Shown: positions 26,934-36,236 of the stretch, one piece after another | Layout of the letters: each line of letters begins with the position of its first letter | How positions within the stretch are numbered: the stretch's first letter is position 1 | From: Oceanobacillus kimchii X50 | GTDB taxonomy: Bacteria; Bacillota; Bacilli; Bacillales; Amphibacillaceae | Length of the DNA stretch: 64,000 bases | Reading direction: 5' to 3' | NCBI RefSeq assembly: GCF_000340475.1 | Contig: NZ_CM001792.1 | Span: 631,699-695,698, forward strand | Translations under genes and position numbers: made by a program | The notes under the pieces: model-generated | Database searches by the model: none | What the model was told of the DNA's origin: nothing | What the model saw: only the letters and a program-made list of their open reading frames with translations

Positions 26934-28418
26934 ATGATGAAGAAAGTATTGCCCTTGCTATTTATGTTTATCCTATTATTTTCCATTTTTATATCAGGGG
27001 CTGCTAGTATTTACGCTTCAGAGAGCGGTTTAAATACAAGTGATGCCCATGATGTTGAAATGTTGCAACAGCCTTTAGATGATATAGATCTATTGATTGA
27101 GAATGCAATATCTGAACAGGTGATGCCAGGTGCAGTTGTTCTAGTCGCTCGAGATGAACAAATTGTTAAACATGAAGCATATGGTTATGCTGCCCGCTAT
27201 ACGGATGGCGATTTTACAGAAATGGAAAATCCAATTGAAATGCAGGAAAATACCATCTTTGATACAGCGTCTATTTCAAAGCTTTTTACAGCAACAGCAA
27301 TCATGACGCTATGGGATGAAGGATTGTTTGAATTAGATGATCCGGTAGCATTATATATTCCAGAGTTTGCAACTAATGGTAAAGAGGATGTAACAATCAA
27401 GCAATTATTAACCCATACATCAGGTTTTCGTGCATCTACCACGGTACCTGTTCATGAAATCGAAGGGGATCGTGAAGATCGTCTGGATTTTGTCTTAAAT
27501 GAAACATTAGAAGTGCCGCCTGGTACTCGGTATCTCTATAGTGATGTTGATTTTATTACACTTGGAGTTTTAATCGAACGGCTAAGCGGGCAACGTCAAG
27601 ATGAATATATAGCAGCGAATATAACAGAACCTCTACAAATGAATGATACGATGTATAATCCTGAAGCTTCACTAAAAGAGAGAATTGCTGCAACAGAGTA
27701 TCAATCCAATGTAAATCGTGGACTTGTATGGGGGAGTGTTCATGATGAAAAAGCGTGGGCACTGGATGGCGTTGCTGGACATGCAGGAGTTTTTAGTTCG
27801 GCAGAAGATTTAGCTGTGTTTGGGCAGATGATGTTAAATGAAGGAAGTTACCAAGGTGAACAGATTCTATCCGAGGAAGCCTTTGAACTTATCACCACAA
27901 ATTGGAATGGTGCCTTCCCTGGGCAGGACCAAGGGTTGGGATGGGAATTAAATCAAAGTTGGTACATGGATGATTTAGCAGAACAAAATACGATAGGGCA
28001 TACAGGGTATACAGGTACTTCCATCGTGGTCAGTCCTAACAACCAATCTATTACTATATTGTTAACAAATAGGGTACATCCAACTAGAAATACAGTATCA
28101 ACGAATCCGACTCGACGATTGGTATCGGAAAAAACAGCCTCCGCAATCGATGCTTGGAATGCGGAAAGTATGATGTCTCTTGTTGAACGCTTGGTTGATC
28201 GAGGTGAAATTACAGATACACCAGCAACGCAATTACTTCTTACGCACTTAAGTGCAATCTCTCATTTTGAGTCACTTGATCAAGCACAAAAAGTTCGGAA
28301 ACACTTACAAAGTTTCCAAACATTAGTTGATTTTTATAAAGAAAACAATTCGATAACAGATAATGCATATGAAACACTAAGAACAGATATCGAGTATCTA
28401 ACAGGAAAATGGCAATAA
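26934..28418 (+). CDS. Secreted serine hydrolase (beta-lactamase/PBP4 class) with FIMAH-type domain
   Basis: The 494-aa protein has a signal peptide (to about residue 29, SIYASES), then a class C beta-lactamase-like domain. The nucleophile motif is SISK (near 112-115), the second is YSDVD in place of Y-x-N, and a GHTGYTGTS segment supplies the HTG/KTG motif. A C-terminal helical domain of about 80 residues (ESMMSLVERLVDRGEI ... IEYLTGKW) matches FIMAH-type domains. It may act as a D-Ala-D-Ala peptidase or esterase; a true lactamase is unlikely. The next gene shares the C-terminal domain. Confidence 0.88.
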   Translation: MMKKVLPLLFMFILLFSIFISGAASIYASESGLNTSDAHDVEMLQQPLDDIDLLIENAISEQVMPGAVVLVARDEQIVKHEAYGYAARYTDGDFTEMENPIEMQENTIFDTASISKLFTATAIMTLWDEGLFELDDPVALYIPEFATNGKEDVTIKQLLTHTSGFRASTTVPVHEIEGDREDRLDFVLNETLEVPPGTRYLYSDVDFITLGVLIERLSGQRQDEYIAANITEPLQMNDTMYNPEASLKERIAATEYQSNVNRGLVWGSVHDEKAWALDGVAGHAGVFSSAEDLAVFGQMMLNEGSYQGEQILSEEAFELITTNWNGAFPGQDQGLGWELNQSWYMDDLAEQNTIGHTGYTGTSIVVSPNNQSITILLTNRVHPTRNTVSTNPTRRLVSEKTASAIDAWNAESMMSLVERLVDRGEITDTPATQLLLTHLSAISHFESLDQAQKVRKHLQSFQTLVDFYKENNSITDNAYETLRTDIEYLTGKWQ

Positions 28419-28466
28419 AGCTAGTACTCTATAATTTGATAATGTATAGCTGAAAGGGAGGATACA

Positions 28467-30002
28467 ATGAATCATTTTACTTGGAAGAAACGTTTGTCCC
28501 AACTAGTCATTGTTATGGTAATGTTAACGCTTTTCCCTTTAACAGGTTTTGCGGAAGAGAATGATATCAATATGGACCCGCCTTTAACCGGGTTTGAACA
28601 ACGAGATGGAGAAACTTGGACAACACATGAGGAAGAAATTGAGTTTCTAGAAGAAGTAGCTACATTATCGGATCGTGTTAGCTATAGTCAAATTGGTACT
28701 ACAGTAGAAGGAAGACCACTGCATTTAGTACGTGTAGGATTTCCAGAACCTCCATCAGACGAAGATATTGCAAATGGAAATAATATGCTAGTCATTGGTA
28801 CGCAACATGGAAATGAAGGAGCTCCAAGAGAGATGGCATTAAAATTATTAAGAGATTTAGCTTTTACAGATGATGAAGAACGATTAGAGCTTCTTCAAGA
28901 TGCGACAATTTTATTTATACCAACTGCTAATCCAGATGGTAGAGAAGCAGATACGAGAAGTAATGCTGAAGGGATTGATATTAATCGTGAACATTTAAGC
29001 TTACGCACGTTAGAGGTACAGGCAATAGCTAGTGTTTTAGATGAGTTTAATCCAGATATTACGGTAGACGGTCATGAACGTCCGAGAGCTAGTGGTAACC
29101 CAGATATTGAGATGCTATGGCCACGGAATTTAAATGTAGATGAGCAACTACGCTCTCTAAATCAAGAAATGGTAGAAGATCATCTTTTACCTGAGGTGGA
29201 AGGATATGGGTTTTCTACAGGTTTATACGGTACGCCAGGAGGTGCTGGTGGCGGAGACGAACGTATAATGCGTAATATGCTCGGATTACGGAATGGGCTT
29301 GGACTTTTAACGGAAACGGCAGGATTGCAAGAACCTAACTATCGAGTAGACGCGCAGATGCGAACAGTAGAAGGCGTACTTTCATTTTACTATGACCGAT
29401 TTGAGGAAATTACTTCAGCAGTATCTGAAGCTCCAGAGAGACAAGCTTCATTAGGTAATGAACAAAATCAGCCTTTTTATCTAGATGGAGCGGATAATTG
29501 GGAACCAACAAATGTCATCGAAAAGAAACCAACTGGTTATTTACTTACAAATGTACAAGTGGACGCAATGGAGAAGCATATGAATTTTTTCTCACTAGAG
29601 AAAGAAAATGTTTATAGTGCAGGTGAGTATGTAACAATGAGTCAACCAAAAATGGGGGTTATTCCATTTTTATTTGATAAGCGTGCAACCTATAATGAAG
29701 TAGAAGGGATAGCCTTATATAATAGTCAAAATGTAGGTACGGCAACCAATATGAGTTTATTAGTGGATCATTTTGCAAATGAGAATGCATTTACAAATAC
29801 AAGTGATGTACGAACATTAAAGATGCAATTGACAGCTGTGGATCGCTTTGAAAAGAAGGAGGATACCTCAAAAGTCAATAAACACCTTAATGGTTTAATC
29901 GATCTATTAAACTACCAATCTGATAATGACTTAGTATCTGAGGATGCAGCAGAAGATCTTATGAAGTACGCATTATTTTTAAAAGAAAAGTGGTTAGACT
30001 AG
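28467..30002 (+). CDS. Secreted M14 zinc carboxypeptidase with FIMAH-type domain
   Basis: The 511-aa protein has a signal peptide ending near TGFAEE (about residue 30). The M14 domain shows zinc ligands His114 and Glu117 in GTQHGNEGAP, a later His in DGHERP, ANPDGRE, DINREH and a candidate catalytic Glu in LLTETAG. The C-terminal 80 residues (about 428-511) form the same helical domain as the preceding gene, starting NMSLLVDHFANENAF. It starts 48 bp after that gene with a gggagg site, so the two are probably co-expressed and may share a binding target. Confidence 0.9.
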   Translation: MNHFTWKKRLSQLVIVMVMLTLFPLTGFAEENDINMDPPLTGFEQRDGETWTTHEEEIEFLEEVATLSDRVSYSQIGTTVEGRPLHLVRVGFPEPPSDEDIANGNNMLVIGTQHGNEGAPREMALKLLRDLAFTDDEERLELLQDATILFIPTANPDGREADTRSNAEGIDINREHLSLRTLEVQAIASVLDEFNPDITVDGHERPRASGNPDIEMLWPRNLNVDEQLRSLNQEMVEDHLLPEVEGYGFSTGLYGTPGGAGGGDERIMRNMLGLRNGLGLLTETAGLQEPNYRVDAQMRTVEGVLSFYYDRFEEITSAVSEAPERQASLGNEQNQPFYLDGADNWEPTNVIEKKPTGYLLTNVQVDAMEKHMNFFSLEKENVYSAGEYVTMSQPKMGVIPFLFDKRATYNEVEGIALYNSQNVGTATNMSLLVDHFANENAFTNTSDVRTLKMQLTAVDRFEKKEDTSKVNKHLNGLIDLLNYQSDNDLVSEDAAEDLMKYALFLKEKWLD

Positions 30003-30099
30003 CGTTAATTTAATGCAAGTAAGAAGACCGTATGGGCATCGTTTCCTGTACGGTTTTTCTATTTTAAAAATAATATTTTAAAAATTTAATCAAAAAACA

Positions 30100-30128
30100 T
30101 TGAATGTACGTACAATTTATAATATTAT
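30100..30128 (+). promoter_or_regulatory. ara operon promoter
   Basis: TTGAAT (30100-30105), 17 bp, TATTAT (30123-30128). The first AraR-type operator overlaps the -35 box and spacer. Confidence 0.65.
30102..30118. promoter_or_regulatory. AraR-type operator 1
   Basis: gaatGTACGTACaattt contains the GTACGTAC core of the AraR consensus ATTTGTACGTACAAAT. It overlaps the promoter -35 box. Confidence 0.7.
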
Positions 30129-30141
30129 AGAAATTAATAAC

Positions 30142-30157
30142 AAACGTACGTACAAGT
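30142..30157. promoter_or_regulatory. AraR-type operator 2
   Basis: aaacGTACGTACaagt shares the AraR core. Its centre is 40 bp from operator 1, close to four helical turns, which suits cooperative binding across the start site. Confidence 0.75.
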
Positions 30158-30184
30158 AAGTGCGTTATTTGAAAAGGTGCTGTG

Positions 30185-30872
30185 ATGATGTTAGAAAGGT
30201 TGAAAGAAGAGGTTTTACAAGCGAATAAGGCTCTACCTAAACACCATCTTGTTACTTTTACGTGGGGGAAATGTAAGCGGATACGATAGTGAATCTAAAC
30301 TAGTTGTAATTAAGCCAAGTGGTATAGCTTATGAGAATTTAACACTAAATGATTTAGTAGTCGTAGATTTAGATGGAAAGGTTGTTGAAGGGGATAAGAA
30401 GCCATCTTCGGATACACCAACACATCTCGTACTGTACAAAAATTTTCTTGGAATAGGTGGAGTTGTTCATACACATTCTCCTTGGGCAACAAGTTGGGCG
30501 CAATCTGGTAAAGCAATTCCTGCACTTGGTACTACACAGGCAGATTATTTTTATGGGGAAATCCCTTGTACTAGACAAATGACGGATGATGAAATCAATG
30601 GTGCTTATGAATTGGAAACAGGCCATGTTATCGTAGAAACATTTAAAAATCTTGATCCCAAAGCAATTCCGAGTGTTTTGGTACATAGTCATGCTCCGTT
30701 TAATTGGGGAAAGAATCCATTAGATGCGGTTCATCAGGCAGTGGTACTAGAAGAAGTAGCGAGAATGGCTTTGCAAACATATCAAATTAATCCTGAAGTT
30801 ACACCGATACAACAATCTTTACTAGATAAACATTATTTACGTAAAAATGGCAAACATGCTTATTATGGCTAA
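30185..30872 (+). pseudogene. araD: L-ribulose-5-phosphate 4-epimerase (AraD), frameshifted
   Basis: AraD turns L-ribulose 5-phosphate into D-xylulose 5-phosphate. The reading frame opens with [21 protein letters not shown], given here as [17 protein letters not shown], and runs to FTWGK, then stops. Removing one G from GGGGG at 30264-30268 gives [14 protein letters not shown], the normal AraD sequence. The rest is intact: LVVIKPSG, the metal site [14 protein letters not shown], and [12 protein letters not shown]. Either araD is inactive or this is a base-call error; the intact araB and araA make an error or recent mutation more likely than old decay. Confidence 0.85.
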
Positions 30873-30895
30873 TAGATAAGATAGGAGGTTTTGTA

Positions 30896-32575
30896 ATGGA
30901 AGAAAAATATACGATTGGGATTGATTATGGAACAGAATCTGGGAGAGCAGTATTGGTATCATTACAAACTGGTGAGGAAATTTCGGATCATGTTACCCCT
31001 TATCATCATGGTGTAATAGATGACGTACTACCAGAAACAGGCGAGAAGTTAGGACATGAATGGGCCTTACAACATGCTTCTGATTATATCGAAGTTATTC
31101 AAAATTCTGTTCCAGCGGTATTAGAGCAATCTAAAGTGGATCCTGAAGACGTCATTGGAATTGGTATTGACTTTACGGCTTGTACGATTCTACCTGTTGA
31201 TCAACACGGTGAACCATTAATGTTTAATGCTAAGTGGAAACAAAATCCGAATAGTTGGGTGAAGTTATGGAAGCATCATGCTGCACAAGATAAAGCAAAT
31301 CGTATTAATGAAATTGCAGAACAAAGAAGAGAGAAATTCTTACCTCGTTATGGAGGGAAGATTTCATCGGAATGGATGATAGCGAAAGTCTGGCAAGTAC
31401 TAGATGAAGCTCCAGAAATCTATGAAGCTACGGATAAATTTGTAGAGGCAACCGATTGGGTAATTTCTAAATTATCTGGGAATCTTATCCGTAATAGTTG
31501 TACAGCAGGATATAAAGCGATTTGGCATAAACAAGAAGGCTTTCCGAGTAAACATTATTTTAAATCGCTGGATCCTCGTTTGGAAGACTTAGTGGAGACG
31601 AAATTACGTGGAGAAATCGTACCTTTAGGGACCAATGCTGGTGGTTTAACGGAGGAAATGGCGCTTTTAACCGGGTTAAAACCAGGTATAGCTGTTGCAG
31701 TAGGGAATGTGGATGCACATGCTGCGGTACCTGCAATGGGCGTAACAGCTCCGGGAAAAATGGTTATGGTCATGGGAACTTCAATTTGCCATATGTTACT
31801 TGGTGAGGAAGAAAAACAAATAGAAGGTATGTGTGGTGTAGTTGAGGATGGCATAATACCAGGGTATTACGGTTATGAGGCAGGCCAATCTGCTGTTGGT
31901 GATATTTTTGCTTGGTTTGTGCAGCAAGGTGTAACAGCAGAAGTAAAAGAAGAGGCAAGGAACCATGATTTAGATATATATCAATTTTTAGAGTGGAAAG
32001 CATCTAATTATCAGCCTGGTGAGTCTGGCTTATTAGCTTTAGATTGGTGGAATGGAAATCGTTCAGTGCTTGTAGATACAGAATTGAGTGGGATGATTCT
32101 TGGAATGACACTACAAACCAAACCAGAAGAAATATATCGAGCATTACTAGAATCTACTGCATTTGGCACGAGAATGATTGTGGATGCATTTCATCAAAAT
32201 GGTGTAGCGGTTGATGAGCTTTATGCATGTGGCGGATTATCCCACAAAAGTAAGCTTTTAATGCAAATATATGCCGATGTTACAAATCGAAACATTGTTA
32301 TTGCTGACTCGAAGCATACACCTGCACTAGGAGCAGCGATGTTTGCTGCAATAGCAGCAGGATCAACTAATGGTGGATATGATACTGCAATAGAAGCAGC
32401 AAATAATATGGCGCGTGTAAAAGAGAAAGTTATTAAACCAATTTCTGAAAACGTATACATTTATGAAAAGATTTTCCAAGAATACAAACGTCTACATGAC
32501 TATTTTGGGCGTGGTGAAAATGATGTGATGAAACGTTTAAAAGATTTACGCATTCAAGAAGAAGTAAACATATAA
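30896..32575 (+). CDS. araB: Ribulokinase (AraB)
   Basis: AraB phosphorylates L-ribulose with ATP. The 559-aa length fits the FGGY family. It opens with [15 protein letters not shown] (the phosphate-binding loop), has [15 protein letters not shown] (about residues 91-105), a long helical middle with [12 protein letters not shown], and the C-terminal signature [14 protein letters not shown] with [20 protein letters not shown]. An aggagg site precedes the ATG. It lies 23 bp after araD and 17 bp before araA in one operon. Confidence 0.97.
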   Translation: MEEKYTIGIDYGTESGRAVLVSLQTGEEISDHVTPYHHGVIDDVLPETGEKLGHEWALQHASDYIEVIQNSVPAVLEQSKVDPEDVIGIGIDFTACTILPVDQHGEPLMFNAKWKQNPNSWVKLWKHHAAQDKANRINEIAEQRREKFLPRYGGKISSEWMIAKVWQVLDEAPEIYEATDKFVEATDWVISKLSGNLIRNSCTAGYKAIWHKQEGFPSKHYFKSLDPRLEDLVETKLRGEIVPLGTNAGGLTEEMALLTGLKPGIAVAVGNVDAHAAVPAMGVTAPGKMVMVMGTSICHMLLGEEEKQIEGMCGVVEDGIIPGYYGYEAGQSAVGDIFAWFVQQGVTAEVKEEARNHDLDIYQFLEWKASNYQPGESGLLALDWWNGNRSVLVDTELSGMILGMTLQTKPEEIYRALLESTAFGTRMIVDAFHQNGVAVDELYACGGLSHKSKLLMQIYADVTNRNIVIADSKHTPALGAAMFAAIAAGSTNGGYDTAIEAANNMARVKEKVIKPISENVYIYEKIFQEYKRLHDYFGRGENDVMKRLKDLRIQEEVNI

Positions 32576-32592
32576 TTAATGGAGGTATGCAA

Positions 32593-34074
32593 ATGTTAGC
32601 AATTAAACCGTACACATTTTGGTTTGTAACAGGAAGCCAATCCTTATATGGAGAAGAAACGTTACAAGAGGTAAAGGAAAACTCGAAGCAAATTGTCAAG
32701 GCAATTAATGGAAACTTACCGTTTAATATTGAATTTAAAGCAGTGGTCACTACTGCCACTGAGATTCAACAAGTAGTAAGAGAAGCAAACACTAATGGGA
32801 ACTGCGGGGGACTAATAACCTGGATGCATACGTTCTCCCCTGCGAAATCATGGATTGCTGGTTTAAAAGAGTTACAAACGCCTTTACTGCACCTTCATAC
32901 GCAATACCATAAAGAAATTCCTTGGGATTCCATAGATATGGACTTTATGAATACAAACCAAGCTGCACATGGGGATCGTGAATTCGGTTTTATGGTATCT
33001 CGATTAGCGATTCCTAGAAAAGTTGTAGTTGGTCATTGGGAAAACAAACAGGTTAGTCAAAAGATTTCTAATTGGATGTACAGTGCAGTAGCAGTATCAG
33101 AGGGTACATCAATTCGAGTGGCTAGATTTGGAGATAACATGCGTAATGTTGCCGTGACGGATGGTGATAAGATTGAAGCTCATATCAAATTTGGTTGGAC
33201 GGTAGATTATTATGGTATTGGTGACTTAGTAGCTGAAATAGAGTCGATCACAGAAGATCAAATTGATGATTTATATGAAGAATATAAGCAGCTATATGAA
33301 TTTCCATCTGACATTGATACAAATATCTCTGCTCAAGAATCCATACTATATCAAGCAAAAATCGAGCTTGGGTTGAAATCATTTCTAGAAAAAGGAAACT
33401 ATACTGCATTCACTACGAATTTTGAGGATCTGCATGGAATGAAACAACTTCCTGGTCTTGCAGCTCAACGTTTAATGGCAGAAGGATATGGATTTGCTGG
33501 AGAAGGTGATTGGAGAACAGCGGCATTACTACGTTTGATGAAGATTATCTCAAGCAATAAGAATACTTCGTTTATGGAGGACTATACTTATCATTTAGAA
33601 GAAGGAAATGAAATGATATTAGGCTCCCATATGTTGGAGGTTTGTCCTACAGTAGCAGCTAATAAGCCCAAAATTGTAGTAAATCCACTATCCATGGGAG
33701 ATAGAGAAGATCCAGCACGATTAGTATTTGATGGGAAATCAGGAGATGCAGTGAATGTATCTTTGGTTGAGATGGGAGGGCGTTATCGATTAATTATTAA
33801 TGAAATTAAAGCCGAACGTCCTGAACATCATACACCACATTTACCTGTAGCAAAAGTGTTATGGAAACCAGAACCTTCATTTAGTGAAGCAACTGAAGCT
33901 TGGATCTATGCAGGCGGTGCGCATCATACAGTATTGTCATTCGAAGTTACGACTGAACAATTGTATGATTTTGCAGAGATGACGAATATAGAGTGCATTG
34001 TTATTGATAAGGATACGAAACTGAGAGATTTAAGAAATGAATTGAAATGGAATGAAGCAACATATCGTTCTTAA
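32593..34074 (+). CDS. araA: L-arabinose isomerase (AraA)
   Basis: AraA converts L-arabinose to L-ribulose with Mn2+. The 493-aa protein starts with the conserved FWFVTGSQSLYGEETL and carries the metal-ligand segments AEGYGFAGEGDW (Glu) and EVCPTVAANKP, with MEDYTYHLEEGNEMILGSHM including ligand Glu and His. I chose the ATG at 32593, because the earlier ATG (32587) directly abuts ggagg. The order araD-araB-araA differs from the araA-first order of B. subtilis. No araR or arabinose transporter is in the window. Confidence 0.97.
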   Translation: MLAIKPYTFWFVTGSQSLYGEETLQEVKENSKQIVKAINGNLPFNIEFKAVVTTATEIQQVVREANTNGNCGGLITWMHTFSPAKSWIAGLKELQTPLLHLHTQYHKEIPWDSIDMDFMNTNQAAHGDREFGFMVSRLAIPRKVVVGHWENKQVSQKISNWMYSAVAVSEGTSIRVARFGDNMRNVAVTDGDKIEAHIKFGWTVDYYGIGDLVAEIESITEDQIDDLYEEYKQLYEFPSDIDTNISAQESILYQAKIELGLKSFLEKGNYTAFTTNFEDLHGMKQLPGLAAQRLMAEGYGFAGEGDWRTAALLRLMKIISSNKNTSFMEDYTYHLEEGNEMILGSHMLEVCPTVAANKPKIVVNPLSMGDREDPARLVFDGKSGDAVNVSLVEMGGRYRLIINEIKAERPEHHTPHLPVAKVLWKPEPSFSEATEAWIYAGGAHHTVLSFEVTTEQLYDFAEMTNIECIVIDKDTKLRDLRNELKWNEATYRS

Positions 34075-34078
34075 ATAA

Positions 34079-34115
34079 TTAAAAGAGGGGGGAGAGTGAT
34101 TCCCCTCTCTTTTAA
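34079..34115 (+). terminator. Terminator of ara operon
   Basis: A 14-bp stem (ttaaaagagggggg with cccctctcttttaa, one G-T pair) with T-richness in the right arm follows araA. Confidence 0.8.
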
Positions 34116-34221
34116 TGTAAATGGTTTATGTAATGAGAAATATTCGAGTAACTTTCTTGTCCTAGTTCTTTATTTTATATAATAAAAGAGAAATTTGCTT
34201 CCAAAATTAATAAATTTCCAA

Positions 34222-34249
34222 TTGATTTTTTAATAATCTCTGTTATAAT
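34222..34249 (+). promoter_or_regulatory. Promoter of acyl-CoA ligase gene
   Basis: TTGATT (34222-34227), 16 bp, TATAAT (34244-34249). A palindromic operator lies just downstream of the expected start site. Confidence 0.6.
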
Positions 34250-34267
34250 TTTATTATAATATTCTGA

Positions 34268-34289
34268 ACATACCATATGGTTAGTATGT
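34268..34289. promoter_or_regulatory. TetR-type palindromic operator, site 1
   Basis: Half-sites ACATAC and GTATGT flank a 10-bp centre catatggtta. Site 2 at 36170-36191 has nearly the same sequence. The TetR regulator encoded at 42383 is the natural candidate to bind both. Confidence 0.6.
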
Positions 34290-34311
34290 TTGTGATGAAG
34301 GAGGAGAATAG

Positions 34312-35895
34312 ATGGATAGACCATGGGTAAAACATATTCCAGAAGGAAATCCAACCAATGTCCAAATACCAGAAATCTCACTTCAAGAGCTACTCTTGAA
34401 ATCTGTGGAAACTTACTCAGACAAGGTAGCAATGACTTTTTTTGATCAGACGTATACGTATCAGCAACTTGAAAAAATGATTTATACTGTAGCAAGTTCC
34501 CTCTATAATTTAGGCATCGAAAAAGGGGATCGGATAGCTTTAATGTTACCGAATTGTCCGCAATATCCGATTAGTTATTTTGCTACATTGCTCTGTGGTG
34601 GAATTATTGTTCAAATTAATCCGATGTATAAGTCTAATGAACTTTTACATGTATTAAATGACTCAGGAGCAAAAGTTATTATTTGTTTGGATAGTTTATT
34701 ACCTATAGTAGACGAAGTTAAGGATCAAACCGATTTATTAAGTATTATCCCAGTTTCTTTTGAAAACGATTCCAAATTTAATGAATTGCTAATAGATAAG
34801 GGATATAAATTACCAGAGATCTCGATTGATCCGATCGATGATATTGCTGTCTTGCAATATACTGGAGGAACTACTGGGCGATCAAAAGGAGTTATGCTAA
34901 CTCATTATAATTTGGTTGCTAATACGATACAAAGTTACGGTACTTCGCAAATTAACATAAAGACAGGAGAAGAAAAGGTTCTCACAATATCACCTTTATT
35001 TCATGTTTATGGAATGACTAGTTGTATGAATTTTACCTTTTTTATTGGGGGAAATTTAATTCTAGTTCCAAGGTTTGAGGTTGAACAAACGGTGGAGATT
35101 ATTGAGAAAGTGAAGCCTAGCTTATTTATGGGTGTACCGACGATGTTTATTGCTCTATTAAATTATTATCATGAAGAGAAGCAATTTGATTTAAGTTGTT
35201 TAAGAACATGTTCAAGTGGATCTGCCCCGCTACCAGTTGAAATTATAAATCAATTTAATAATGTAAGTGGATCTAATGTTGCTGAAGGATTTGGCTTGTC
35301 TGAAGCATCTCCAGTCACACATCGCAATCCTGTTGAGGGATTACAGAAACCAGGGAGTATTGGCATACCTATACCAAATACAGATTCTAAAATAGTCGAT
35401 TTAGCAACTGGAGAAGAGACATTATCGAATGGGGAAGTGGGAGAGCTAGTAATTAAAGGGCCTCAAGTAATGAAAGGTTATTGGAGAATGGAAGATGAAA
35501 CGAATCAAGTGCTTAGAAATGGATGGTTATATACTGGAGATTTAGCAAAGATGGATGATGATGGGTTCTTCTATATAACTGGAAGGAAGAAAGAGCTAAT
35601 AATTGCAAGCGGTTACAATATATATCCTGTTGAAATTGAGGATGTGATCTATCAACATCCAAGTGTACTGGAAGTTGCTATTATTGGGGTGCCTGATAAA
35701 TATCGAGGAGAAACAGTAAAAGCATTTGTCGTATTAAAAAGTAACGCAACACTAACAGAGGATGATCTAATACAGTATTGTCGAGATAGATTAGCTTCAT
35801 TTAAAGTACCTCGATCGGTTGAATTTTTGCAAGAGCTACCAAAGACAGCTGTCGGAAAAATTCTAAAAAGAAAGCTAAAAGAACAATTTAGTTAA
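34312..35895 (+). CDS. Long-chain acyl-CoA ligase-type AMP-forming enzyme
   Basis: It activates a carboxylic acid to its acyl-CoA with ATP. The 527-aa protein has the P-loop YTGGTTGRSKGVMLTH (about residues 183-198), the A5-type motif GFGLSEASPVTH, the hinge YTGDLAKMDDDGFFYITGR and KKELIIASGYNIYPVEIE, and a C-terminal lysine in TAVGKILKRKL. The gene is single, with its own promoter and an operator matching that of the operon at 36237, so it is probably the entry enzyme for that pathway. The actual acid is unknown. Confidence 0.92.
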   Translation: MDRPWVKHIPEGNPTNVQIPEISLQELLLKSVETYSDKVAMTFFDQTYTYQQLEKMIYTVASSLYNLGIEKGDRIALMLPNCPQYPISYFATLLCGGIIVQINPMYKSNELLHVLNDSGAKVIICLDSLLPIVDEVKDQTDLLSIIPVSFENDSKFNELLIDKGYKLPEISIDPIDDIAVLQYTGGTTGRSKGVMLTHYNLVANTIQSYGTSQINIKTGEEKVLTISPLFHVYGMTSCMNFTFFIGGNLILVPRFEVEQTVEIIEKVKPSLFMGVPTMFIALLNYYHEEKQFDLSCLRTCSSGSAPLPVEIINQFNNVSGSNVAEGFGLSEASPVTHRNPVEGLQKPGSIGIPIPNTDSKIVDLATGEETLSNGEVGELVIKGPQVMKGYWRMEDETNQVLRNGWLYTGDLAKMDDDGFFYITGRKKELIIASGYNIYPVEIEDVIYQHPSVLEVAIIGVPDKYRGETVKAFVVLKSNATLTEDDLIQYCRDRLASFKVPRSVEFLQELPKTAVGKILKRKLKEQFS

Positions 35896-35961
35896 GTTAA
35901 TTTTATAATGGTTAGTTACTATATAAATATGCAGTGATAGTTATATACAAATTGACGAAAT

Positions 35962-36124
35962 ACTTGGCTTTGATTGGAATGGAAGACGGCGACTCCTGCT
36001 CAGATCAACAGAGCTGAAGATCCACTTGAAAAGTGGTCTTCTTTTCAAGTTAGCTGAGGCCGTGCCTGCTAAAAAGCGTCCGGCTGCAATAGAAATCAAA
36101 CAGCGCAACATTCGGATTTTATAC
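35962..36124. repeat. ~160-bp intergenic repeat, copy 1
   Basis: It starts acttggctttgattggaatg and contains gaagacggcgactcctgct, gagctgaagatccacttgaa, ttttcaagttagctgaggcc and gctaaaaagcgtccg. Copy 2 lies at 46127-46284. The layout (gcgactcctgc ... aagcgtcc ... gcaat-gaaatca) resembles a repeat common between genes in Bacillaceae genomes. Internal complementarity (ccacttgaaaagtgg; aagacg with cgtcc) suggests it folds. Confidence 0.75.
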
Positions 36125-36169
36125 CAAATATATTAACTTCAATCAATTACTTAAAATTTTTTAATACAA

Positions 36170-36191
36170 ACATACCAACCGGTTAGTATTT
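36170..36191. promoter_or_regulatory. TetR-type palindromic operator, site 2
   Basis: Half-sites ACATAC and GTATTT flank caaccggtta; the centre accggt is self-complementary. It lies 46 bp before the acyl-CoA dehydrogenase start and closely matches site 1. Confidence 0.6.
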
Positions 36192-36236
36192 TAGGCAAGC
36201 TTTAAACATATAGATGGAGAAAAGGAGAGAGAAATT

